A stretch of 11,691 nt of DNA from JAJPXI01 sp045595705 (GCA_045595705.1 JAZOBA010000040.1:1-11691); one strand, 5' to 3'. Positions 6,274-11,605 are shown, numbered from the stretch's first letter. Translations and numbers: made by a program. The notes: a model not told the origin generated them from the letters alone.

Positions 6274-7045
6274 GGACCTTCACCGCCTTTCGCAACAGCC
6301 GCACCAGCAGACTCTCCACCAGAAAACTCAACGCGATGACCACCGCCGTCCACGCAAACAGGTCGGCCGTCTCCAGATTGAGTTTGGACAGGTAGACCTG
6401 CGTTCCAATCCCCCATTTGGGATGGCACAGCACCTCGGCGGCCACACCGGCCTTCCACGCCAGTCCCAGACCGGTCTCCACGCCGGCATTGAAATAAGGG
6501 GCCACCGACGGCACATAAATAAGTTTCAGTCTCTTCCACCCACCCAGCCGATAGGCTGCCGCCATCTCCAGCAGCATAGGGTCGGTCTGTCGGATGCCCT
6601 TGGACACGTTGCCCCAAATGATGGGCAGGACCATCAGCGCCGAAATCACACCGGGAACCCGGCCGGTACCCACCCAAAGCAAAATCAGCAGGATAAAGGA
6701 TGCCACCGGAGTCGCCCGGATCACCTTGACCAGCGGGGTCAGCAGCCGGTCGCACCACACGCTGGCGCAGGTCAGCACGGCGATGACGGCGCCCAGCAGA
6801 CCGCCGGCCACAAGGCCGAGGAACACCCGCAGCAGCGTCAGTCCGGCTGCCTGCCACAGGGCCGGCTCCACCGCCAATCGGGCCAAGGTACGCAGAACCG
6901 TCCACGGTCCGGGCAGCAGCAGAGGGGTCTCCTTGAGAAGGACCTGCCCTCCAAAAAACACGCTGTCCCCCACCACCCACGCGGCAATCTGCCACACGGC
7001 CAGCCAGAACACCAGCGGGACAAGGACTTTTTTTGCAAATCTCAT
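6257..7045 (-). CDS. ABC transporter permease, NitT/TauT type (BPD_transp_1)
   Basis: A 262-residue inner-membrane subunit with about six hydrophobic segments: 7-25, 68-93, 108-125, 129-145, 188-204 and 232-250. The cytoplasmic coupling loop EMAAAYRLGGWKRLKLIYVP (160-179) is the EAA motif that docks to the ATPase. The pattern, including RATPVASFILLILLWVGTG before the loop, is that of the SsuC/TauC/NrtB permease group. The start lies 6 nt after the substrate-binding protein stop; the ribosome site is weak, so coupling to the upstream gene is likely. Only one permease gene is present, so a homodimer is expected. Confidence 0.93.
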   Translation of the reverse strand: MRFAKKVLVPLVFWLAVWQIAAWVVGDSVFFGGQVLLKETPLLLPGPWTVLRTLARLAVEPALWQAAGLTLLRVFLGLVAGGLLGAVIAVLTCASVWCDRLLTPLVKVIRATPVASFILLILLWVGTGRVPGVISALMVLPIIWGNVSKGIRQTDPMLLEMAAAYRLGGWKRLKLIYVPSVAPYFNAGVETGLGLAWKAGVAAEVLCHPKWGIGTQVYLSKLNLETADLFAWTAVVIALSFLVESLLVRLLRKAVKVHGQNP

Positions 7046-7051
7046 ACCCGG

Positions 7052-8167
7052 TTACATCCCGTAATAGAATGCATCGTCGGGGATACCGCCGCCAATGGAG
7101 GCCGGGTTTGCCATGAACAAGACCTGATAATAACCCTGGATCTGGTCGCGCATCCGATCGCCCGTCACAAAGACCAGATTGCAGTCGGGAATGGCCAGTT
7201 TGGCGATGGGCTCGGCGGGCACGATTCCGAATTGGACCACCAATTTTGCGGCCTCATCCACATTTTCATTGACGTACTGAATGGAAGCGCCGTACTCCTC
7301 CAGGAAGGCCTCCACCAGGTCGGGATGCTCCTGAGCAAAGGCGGTACGGACCACCACGGTGGTCATGGTCAGCACACCGTAATCGGTCACGGCATCCCAC
7401 TCCTCGGTCAGGTCGAGCACCGAGCGCACTTCACGGTTCCCCTGCTTCTTTGCCTGAATCTGCGCGGCGGTAGCGGCAGGCACGGGCAACATGGCATATT
7501 GGGCCTCACCGGTCAGCAGGGCGGTCTGCACCTCGGCCGCCGTCTTCCAGACGACTTCCACGTCGGTTTCGGGGTTGAGTTCGTAAGCGCTCAGCAGATA
7601 ATCCAGCACATACTCGGGATTGGCGCCCTGTCCGGTGGCGTAGACCGTCTTGCCGGCCAGATCGCCCATACTGCGAACCGTGGTTTTGAACCCCGGCTCA
7701 CCGGCCTCCAGAATGTACAGCACACCCAGCGTGGACAGGCACAGGGCCTGAATGCTGCCGCTGTTCTTGTTGTACAGGTTGGCGGCAACGTTGGATGCCA
7801 TACAGGCGATGTCCAGATCGCCGTTGATCAGTTTGCCGGAAATCTCGCTGTTGTCGGTGGCCACGGTGACCTCATAGGTGTTCTTACTGACACCGGCCTC
7901 ATTGTCGGCCAGCAGCTTGGCTGCACCCACGCCGGTGGGGCCGGACAAAACGGCAAAGCGCACCGGGGTGACCGGTTCACTGGGGGTAGGCTCCGGAGTA
8001 ACCGACTCCGTGGGGGTAGGCTCCGCAGTAGGCTCCACCGTGACGGTCTGGCTGGGGGTGGGATCCGGTTTTTCGGTATGCTCCACCGAATCGTCCGGCT
8101 TACGGCAGGCAGTCATCCCCAAACCCAAGGTCAGACAAAGCAGCAATGCAATCATTCTCTTCTTCAT
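7052..8167 (-). CDS. ABC transporter substrate-binding lipoprotein, NitT/TauT type (NMT1/SsuA-like)
   Basis: A 371-residue lipoprotein. Residues 1-20 are a signal peptide with lipobox GMTA|C21. Residues 30-69 are a Pro/Thr/Glu linker of repeats such as EPTPTESVTPEPTPSEPVTP, lifting the binding domain off the membrane. The periplasmic-binding-type domain runs from about 69 to the end, with SGPTGVGAAKL (75-85), GDLDIACMASNVAANLYNK and STLGVLYILE, sequences typical of a clostridial NitT/TauT binding-protein group. Substrates in this superfamily include sulfonates, nitrate and thiamine precursors; none can be picked here. Its ATG overlaps the regulator's TGA in an ATGA junction. The linker-coding DNA is a degenerate GGGGGTAGGCTCCG-type repeat that may vary in length. 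Confidence 0.9.
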   Translation of the reverse strand: MKKRMIALLLCLTLGLGMTACRKPDDSVEHTEKPDPTPSQTVTVEPTAEPTPTESVTPEPTPSEPVTPVRFAVLSGPTGVGAAKLLADNEAGVSKNTYEVTVATDNSEISGKLINGDLDIACMASNVAANLYNKNSGSIQALCLSTLGVLYILEAGEPGFKTTVRSMGDLAGKTVYATGQGANPEYVLDYLLSAYELNPETDVEVVWKTAAEVQTALLTGEAQYAMLPVPAATAAQIQAKKQGNREVRSVLDLTEEWDAVTDYGVLTMTTVVVRTAFAQEHPDLVEAFLEEYGASIQYVNENVDEAAKLVVQFGIVPAEPIAKLAIPDCNLVFVTGDRMRDQIQGYYQVLFMANPASIGGGIPDDAFYYGM

Positions 8168-8811
8168 GTCGGTTCCTCCACTTCATTGGATAATAAAACA
8201 AATTTCTTGTGCTCACGCTTCAGAACACCCCGTTCTTCCAGCGTTTCAAAGGCGCGGTACACGCTGGCCCGACCAAGGCCGAGGGCCCGGGCCACTGCGG
8301 TGGCCGCCACGCAGACAACCCCATCGGCATCGGCACCGCGGCGCAGGAACTGCTCCACCTTTTCCTCGGCGCTGCCGGCAGCCAGACTGTTCAGCCGGTC
8401 GCTGAGAAAGCAGATACGCCCGGAAAGGTAGTGCACATAATTGACTCCCACCCGGGGCCAGCGCTCCATCAGCTCGGCCACAGTCTCCTGGGACAGAAAG
8501 AGCACCGCGCAGTCGGTCATTGCGGTCAGGGTGGTGGGATACTCCTGCCGCTGATTGAACAGGGCGGCCGCGCCAAAGCACATACCCGGCTCCAGCACCG
8601 ACACAAGCAGGTCGCCCCGGGTCACCCGCACCTTGCCGGACAGCACAAACCCAAGACTACGCTCAAACCGATGGGCGGTGTACAGAACCTCCCCTTTGGT
8701 TGCCCCTTCCCTCCGGCTTTGGGCAAGGGCCCAGTCCAGTGCGTCCTCGCTCACCTCCCGAAACAGAAAGGAGTCCCGGAGCATGGCGCGCTCCCGATTG
8801 GCAGTTGTCAT
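8164..8811 (-). CDS. CRP/FNR-family transcriptional regulator, first gene of the ABC operon
   Basis: A 215-residue regulator. Residues about 10-125 form the beta-barrel sensor domain (RSLGFVLSGKVRV, SVLEPGMCFGAAALF), followed by the dimerisation helix and a C-terminal winged helix-turn-helix (about 163-197, AATAVARALGLGRASVYRAFETLEERGVL). In cAMP-binding members the phosphate cassette reads FGE; here it reads FGAAA, so cyclic-nucleotide binding is doubtful. Four scattered Cys (78, 101, 134, 167) do not form the FNR iron-sulfur cluster pattern. The effector is unknown. Start ATG 8809-8811 has a GAGGTGAG site. It overlaps the binding-protein gene by 4 nt, so regulator and transporter are made together; the palindrome at the promoter suggests autoregulation. 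Confidence 0.92.
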   Translation of the reverse strand: MTTANRERAMLRDSFLFREVSEDALDWALAQSRREGATKGEVLYTAHRFERSLGFVLSGKVRVTRGDLLVSVLEPGMCFGAAALFNQRQEYPTTLTAMTDCAVLFLSQETVAELMERWPRVGVNYVHYLSGRICFLSDRLNSLAAGSAEEKVEQFLRRGADADGVVCVAATAVARALGLGRASVYRAFETLEERGVLKREHKKFVLLSNEVEEPT

Positions 8812-8826
8812 TTTCTCACCTCATTT

Positions 8827-8842
8827 TGTCTCATTTGAGACA
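8827..8842. promoter_or_regulatory. Perfect palindromic operator at the ABC-operon transcription start
   Basis: TGTCTCATTTGAGACA: 7-bp arms TGTCTCA/TGAGACA around a 2-bp centre. It resembles a CRP/FNR-type dyad in size and lies about +1 to +15 of the operon, a repressing position. The likely ligand is the operon's own regulator. Confidence 0.65.
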
Positions 8843-8847
8843 CTTTC

Positions 8848-8876
8848 AGCATAACAAATCGACACACCTCTGTCAA
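8848..8876 (-). promoter_or_regulatory. Sigma-A promoter of the regulator-ABC operon
   Basis: Minus-strand TTGACA (8871-8876), 17-bp spacer and TATGCT (8848-8853). It is followed immediately by the 16-bp palindrome and then the GAGGTGAG ribosome site. Confidence 0.82.
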
Positions 8877-8893
8877 GTCCCCGGCATAAAATA
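8866..8893 (+). promoter_or_regulatory. Sigma-K-like promoter upstream of the 75-residue protein
   Basis: AC (8866-8867), 17 bp, then CATAAAATA (8885-8893), preceded by G, again fits AC-(16-17)-gCATAnnnTA. It overlaps the -35 region of the divergent ABC operon and lies 40 nt before the start codon. Confidence 0.3.
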
Positions 8894-8933
8894 GTCCGAA
8901 CCCCCGCGCTATTTTTGAAAGGGAGGAGTCCAT

Positions 8934-9161
8934 ATGCCCACCGATTGTCACCGCTGTGGGGAACGGCTGGAAGATATTCCGATGAACCGATACACAAACC
9001 CCATCCCTTCCTGCTGTCCCGACCGGTCCGGCCCCTGTCGGATCGGGCAGGAGGAGCTGGACCGCATACTGACCGCGCTGGCCTGCCAGAACCAGATTCT
9101 GACCGATCTTTTGTGCGCCGTAAACGGCCTGACCGCCGCCATCCTTCACGAACGCAGGTAA
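8934..9161 (+). CDS. 75-residue Cys-containing small protein of unknown function
   Basis: Start ATG 8934 is preceded by an excellent GGGAGGAG site (8921-8928) at 5 nt spacing, which argues strongly that this is a real gene. The N-terminal half carries CxxC (C5, C8), a CC pair (27-28) and C35; the C-terminal half (40-72, GQEELDRILTALACQNQILTDLLCAVNGLTAAILHE) is a predicted amphipathic helix. There is no signal peptide or membrane segment. The arrangement, a Cys-rich head with a helical oligomerisation-like tail, suggests a small structural or metal-binding protein, but I do not recognise a named family. It is divergent from the ABC operon. A sigma-K-like element upstream raises the possibility of a spore-associated role. 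Confidence 0.72.
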   Translation: MPTDCHRCGERLEDIPMNRYTNPIPSCCPDRSGPCRIGQEELDRILTALACQNQILTDLLCAVNGLTAAILHERR

Positions 9162-9172
9162 GAAAATCGGCC

Positions 9173-9301
9173 GGTTTCGACACAATGTCATTCAGATAAC
9201 ATGTCATCCTGAGCGAAGCGAAGGATCTTGAAGATTCTTCGGTTTCTTCAAAACCTCAGAATGACAAGTTTGCTTAACGAAATGACCTTGGGTTTCGACA
9301 C
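9173..9301. repeat. Segment bounded by an 11-bp direct repeat around the dispersed repeat
   Basis: GGTTTCGACAC occurs at 9173-9183 and again at 9291-9301 in the same orientation, with the inverted-repeat element between. CGGCCG stands outside both ends. It may be a target-site duplication or a composite repeat unit. Confidence 0.5.
9202..9266. repeat. Dispersed palindromic repeat of the TGTCATCCTGAGCGAAG family
   Basis: Begins TGTCATCCTGAG (9202-9213) and ends CTCAGAATGACA (9255-9266), a 12-bp terminal inverted repeat with one mismatch, with GAAGCGAAGGATCT and an inner GAAGATTCTTC palindrome. I recognise this as the widespread bacterial repeat whose translation gives the spurious HPERSEGS peptide. 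A partial extra arm, TGTCATTCAG, lies just upstream (about 9186-9195). Confidence 0.8.
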
Positions 9302-9322
9302 CGGCCGCCTCTTTTTTGCCTT

Positions 9323-9359
9323 TGTTACAAAATTGTAAGGATTTATTACCAAATTGTCC
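9323..9359. promoter_or_regulatory. Candidate paired operator upstream of the LCP gene, WalR-box-like
   Basis: TTACAAAATTGTAA (9325-9338, perfect 6-bp arms) is followed exactly 21 bp later by a degenerate copy TTACCAAATTGTCC (9346-9359), two helical turns apart and abutting the -35. The first copy also reads TGTTAC-N5-TGTAAG, matching 11 of 12 positions of the WalR (YycF) box TGTWAH-N5-TGTWAH. WalR is a cell-wall regulator, which would suit an LCP target. Confidence 0.4.
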
Positions 9360-9388
9360 TTGCCCTGCCAAGCTTGATTGGGTATACT
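9360..9388 (+). promoter_or_regulatory. Sigma-A promoter of the LCP gene
   Basis: TTGCCC (9360-9365), 17-bp spacer and TATACT (9383-9388), giving a leader of about 60 nt. A second TTGACA (9394-9399) lacks a matching -10. Confidence 0.65.
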
Positions 9389-9455
9389 ATCAGTTGACAT
9401 AAATAACTCACCGTGCGGGTGCTCTCTGACCCGTTTCAACAATAGGGGGATCTTT

Positions 9456-10502
9456 ATGGCTTACGAACCGAGACATCAGAACGCCGGCAAGCCGGTTTTG
9501 CCCACCGTTCTGAAAGTTTTCTATCTGATTCTGGTGGCCGTGTGTGCTGTCATTGTGGTGCTGTTTCTCGTATACAAGGCAACCGTCAAACCGCCCGACA
9601 TCGAAACCACCGACAAAATTGAAATCACCCTACCGCCGGAGCCCACAACCAACCCGGACGGAACGGTTGACGAAACGCCCGAACCCACCGTAACCACCAT
9701 TGAGTTGGTGCGCAAAAAAGATTTTCACACCTTTCTGATGCTGGGCACCGATGACGGAAACGGCAACGCCGACACCATCATGGTGGGTGCCTTCGACCTT
9801 GAAAACAACAAAATTTCGGTCATTTCGGTGCCCCGCGACACACTGGTGGATGTACAGCGCAAAATCAAGAAGATCAACAGCGCCTACGGCATGGGCGGTG
9901 TGAATCAATTGCTGGACGAACTCAAGCCCATTCTGGGCTTCCGTCCCGACCACTACATCATGGTGGACATCCGGGCCTTTGTGGATGTGGTGGATGTGCT
10001 GGGCGGCATCGATTATTATGTCCCCGAGGATATGTTCCACGAGGATGGCGCCGGCTTCACCATTGATCTGAAGGAAGGCCAGCAGCTGCTCAACGGACAT
10101 CAGGCCCTGCAGTTGGTGCGCTACCGCGGTTACAAGGACGGAAGCGCCGATCTGGGCCGTATGCGCACCCAGCAGAAGTTCATCCGTCAGCTGGCCCGGC
10201 AGGTGCTGTCCTGGAGCACGGTATCCAGCATCAAGGAATTCGCCGGCATCCTCTCCAACTACTTCCGGACCGATCTGTCCGTCTCCGAGCTGGCCTATTT
10301 CGGCATCGCCGCGCTGGAGCTGGACCTCTCCTCCGATTTGAGCTTCGCCACCCTGCCCGGCCGCGGGGACGTCTCCTATCTGGGCATCGACTGGTATTAT
10401 GAACTGGACGAGGCCGCAACCCTTTCCATTCTCAACAGCACGGTCAACCCCTACACCACCGACATCACCGATGCCATAACCGACATTTTTCATGTCAGTT
10501 GA
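9456..10502 (+). CDS. LCP (LytR-CpsA-Psr) family cell-wall glycopolymer ligase
   Basis: A 348-residue membrane-anchored enzyme of the family that transfers lipid-linked teichoic acid or capsule-like polymers onto peptidoglycan on the outer face of the membrane. Residues 1-16 are cytoplasmic, 17-40 a membrane helix, 41-85 a Pro/Thr/Glu linker, then the LCP domain: ADTIMV (105-110, metal-binding Asp), SVPRDT (124-129, conserved Arg-Asp), INSAYGMGG (140-148), DVVDVLGGID (177-186), and VRYR...DLGRMRTQQKFI (221-243, phosphate-binding Arg cluster). All core residues are present. Start ATG 9456 is chosen for the AGGGGGA site 5 nt upstream; an upstream frame extension crosses the promoter and is not real. 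It is monocistronic, with its own promoter and terminator. SLH anchoring of the neighbouring protein also needs wall glycopolymers, a possible functional link. Confidence 0.93.
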   Translation: MAYEPRHQNAGKPVLPTVLKVFYLILVAVCAVIVVLFLVYKATVKPPDIETTDKIEITLPPEPTTNPDGTVDETPEPTVTTIELVRKKDFHTFLMLGTDDGNGNADTIMVGAFDLENNKISVISVPRDTLVDVQRKIKKINSAYGMGGVNQLLDELKPILGFRPDHYIMVDIRAFVDVVDVLGGIDYYVPEDMFHEDGAGFTIDLKEGQQLLNGHQALQLVRYRGYKDGSADLGRMRTQQKFIRQLARQVLSWSTVSSIKEFAGILSNYFRTDLSVSELAYFGIAALELDLSSDLSFATLPGRGDVSYLGIDWYYELDEAATLSILNSTVNPYTTDITDAITDIFHVS

Positions 10503-10526
10503 GTACATAAACCAAGATGATACAGC

Positions 10527-10558
10527 AACAGGCACCGTCCTCGGACGGTGCCTGTTTT
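10527..10558 (+). terminator. Rho-independent terminator of the LCP gene
   Basis: AACAGGCACCGTC (10527-10539) pairs perfectly with GACGGTGCCTGTT (10544-10556), loop CTCG, followed by further T, 24 nt after the stop codon. Confidence 0.9.
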
Positions 10559-10640
10559 GCTTGTCGAACGCAGTTGATTGGTCACCGCGGAAGGTCATTT
10601 CTCATCCTTGATCCCGGAAGCATATGCAAATACGGCTTTC

Positions 10641-10667
10641 AACCTATTACCTTCCAAAAATCGACAC
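10641..10667. repeat. Left 27-bp direct repeat of the four-helix cassette
   Basis: Begins AACCTATTACCTTCC and ends AAAAATCGACAC. It matches 25 of 27 positions with 11069-11095. It stands 12 nt beyond the stop codon of the four-helix-bundle gene. Its CCAAAAATCGACA core equals the 3' end of the tRNA-Lys gene plus the start of the tRNA terminator. I see no gene between the LCP terminator and this repeat. Confidence 0.75.
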
Positions 10668-10679
10668 GATTGATGCCGC

Positions 10680-11030
10680 TTATTTTGTATTGCTTTTTGC
10701 GGTGTTGATAGAGGCAATCAAGAGTTTTTTCACTTCGATGCATTGCGCCAAAATGGATTTATCGTCGTAATATCCGCTTTCGATCAGTAACTCCAACCAG
10801 TATTCGCTTTCGGAGCATTCTTTCAATGCAATTTGAAGTTTTGCGATAAAATCAGCTTTTCCGTGGGCGTAAAATGCCTCCCGAATATTGGCACCGATGC
10901 TGGTGCCGGAACGAATCAGTTGGTTGGTTAAAACAGATTCTTTCTTTGCGGATTTAATCGCATTGCAAACTTTGATAATCTGCAATGCAAAGGCTTTTGA
11001 CTTATCGAGTAAAGGGCTGGACAAAACCAT
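10680..11030 (-). CDS. Four-helix-bundle protein (23S rRNA intervening-sequence / Avd-like family, TIGR02436)
   Basis: A 116-residue protein, the normal length for the family, predicted as an all-alpha bundle. The signature is clear: DKSKAFALQIIKVCNAI, then TNQLIRSGTSIGANIREA (35-52), ADFIAKLQIALKECSESEYWLELL (59-82) and a final helix. Relatives are encoded inside 23S rRNA intervening sequences, as the Avd accessory protein of diversity-generating retroelements, and as free-standing genes; they bind nucleic acid as pentamers in studied cases. No reverse transcriptase or rRNA is in this window. AAAGGAG lies only 3 nt before the ATG. The gene is visibly AT-richer than its neighbours and is bracketed by 27-bp direct repeats, suggesting acquisition as a cassette. 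Role here unknown. Confidence 0.9.
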   Translation of the reverse strand: MVLSSPLLDKSKAFALQIIKVCNAIKSAKKESVLTNQLIRSGTSIGANIREAFYAHGKADFIAKLQIALKECSESEYWLELLIESGYYDDKSILAQCIEVKKLLIASINTAKSNTK

Positions 11031-11050
11031 ACGCTCCTTTCGCAGCCTAC

Positions 11051-11137
11051 TTATTCACTATTCACTATAACCTATTACTTACCAAAAATCGACACTTATT
11101 TTTATAGTGAAGAGTGAATAGTGAAGATGTAATAAGT
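11051..11137. repeat. Inverted array of degenerate heptad repeats
   Basis: From 11052 the sequence runs in 7-nt steps TATTCAC, TATTCAC, TATAACC, TATTACT. From about 11105 the opposite-sense heptads follow: TAGTGAA, GAGTGAA, TAGTGAA, GATGTAA, TAAGTAA. The halves pair as inverted arms (TTCACTATTCACTATAA type) around the right direct repeat. This resembles the short tandem heptanucleotide repeats of intergenic DNA in several bacteria. Confidence 0.7.
11069..11095. repeat. Right 27-bp direct repeat of the four-helix cassette
   Basis: Begins AACCTATTACTTACC and ends AAAAATCGACAC; 25 of 27 positions match 10641-10667 (offset 428 bp). It sits 39 nt upstream of the start of the four-helix-bundle gene, embedded in the heptad array. 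Confidence 0.75.
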
Positions 11138-11175
11138 AAAAATCGACATCCTTCTGTCGAAGAATGTCGATTTTT
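11138..11175 (-). terminator. Terminator of the tRNA array
   Basis: On the minus strand AAAAATCGACAT (11164-11175) pairs with ATGTCGATTTTT (11138-11149), continued by a U.G pair and CTTC/GAAG around a 4-nt loop, ending in T5. The stem begins at the last base of the tRNA-Lys CCA, so terminator and mature tRNA end share a base. Confidence 0.78.
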
Positions 11176-11250
11176 GGTGACCCGCCGGGGGCTCGAACCC
11201 CGGACCTTCGCCTTAAAAGGGCGTTGCTCTACCAACTGAGCTAGCGAGTC
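11175..11250 (-). tRNA. tRNA-Lys (anticodon TTT)
   Basis: Acceptor GACTCGC / GCGGGTC with one U.G pair, discriminator A and encoded CCA (11175-11177). D-arm GCTCAGTTGGTAGAGC, anticodon loop CTTTTAA with TTT, and T-arm GGGGTTCGAGCCCC. The first anticodon-stem pair is an A.A mismatch. It is the last gene of the array. Confidence 0.95.
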
Positions 11251-11256
11251 ATATGC

Positions 11257-11285
11257 AATTTATAAGAAACACATTGGAGTGTCAA
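11257..11285 (-). promoter_or_regulatory. Possible internal promoter before tRNA-Lys
   Basis: Minus-strand TTGACA (11280-11285) with TAAATT at 17 bp (11257-11262), or TATAAA at 15 bp (11259-11264), 8 nt before the tRNA-Lys 5' end. It could give tRNA-Lys extra expression independent of the array promoter. Confidence 0.4.
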
Positions 11286-11291
11286 AAAGTC

Positions 11292-11366
11292 TGGCTGGGA
11301 TGGCTGGGCTCGAACCAGCGAATGCGGGAGTCAAAGTCCCGTGCCTTACCACTTGGCTACACCCCA
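11292..11366 (-). tRNA. tRNA-Gln (anticodon TTG)
   Basis: Acceptor TGGGGTG / CATCCCA, discriminator G and encoded CCA (11292-11294). Anticodon stem CGGGA/TCCCG with loop CTTTGAC giving TTG, and T-arm CTGGTTCGAGCCCAG. The U1-A72 end is typical of bacterial tRNA-Gln. Confidence 0.95.
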
Positions 11367-11386
11367 ATCTTGAGGTAAAGGGTGGG

Positions 11387-11415
11387 AAAGGCCGGAGCGG
11401 ACGCTCCGGCCCTTT
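11387..11415 (-). other. GC-rich hairpin between tRNA-His and tRNA-Gln
   Basis: GGCCGGAGC (11390-11398) pairs perfectly with GCTCCGGCC (11403-11411), extended by AAA/TTT, with a 4-nt loop. On the minus strand only three T follow, so it is at best a weak terminator; it may tune read-through or aid processing. Confidence 0.55.
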
Positions 11416-11425
11416 GCCACGAGTC

Positions 11426-11502
11426 TGGGGTGGATGACGGGACTCGAACCCGCGACACTCGGAACCACAATCCGATGCTCTACCAACTGAACTACATCCA
11501 CC
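11426..11502 (-). tRNA. tRNA-His (anticodon GTG)
   Basis: Acceptor GTGGATG / CATCCAC, discriminator C73 and encoded CCA (11426-11428). A G at 11502 supplies the G-1 that pairs with C73, the identity mark of tRNA-His. Anticodon loop TTGTGGT gives GTG; T-arm CGGGTTCGAGTCCCG. Confidence 0.95.
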
Positions 11503-11525
11503 ATATTTGATTTGCGCCTAAAAGG

Positions 11526-11602
<77 letters not shown>

Positions 11603-11605
11603 GTA

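Noticed and set aside
6071..8431. 786-codon open frame on the plus strand across the ABC operon
   Set aside because: It lies antisense to three overlapping genes with complete ABC-importer motifs; the translation is His/Gln/Gly-rich low-complexity typical of a GC-rich shadow frame, with no ribosome site.
9630..10598. 322-codon minus-strand frame opposite the LCP gene
   Set aside because: Runs through the LCP terminator and opposes a complete LCP domain; no ribosome site or domain.
10680..11030. Diversity-generating retroelement (Avd gene)
   Set aside because: The protein family is shared, but there is no reverse transcriptase, template repeat or variable repeat in the window.
8857..11170. 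Apparent excess of TCGACA in intergenic DNA as a general motif
   Set aside because: Several occurrences belong to the 27-bp repeats, the tRNA terminator and the 11-bp direct repeat; the remaining ones fit chance.
11051..11175. CRISPR array
   Set aside because: Repeat units are 7 nt and degenerate, without spacers of constant length or cas genes.
10621..11258. CATATGCAA shared by 10621-10629 and 11250-11258 as outer ends of a larger duplication
   Set aside because: Only nine bases match and the flanks diverge at once; chance is not excluded.
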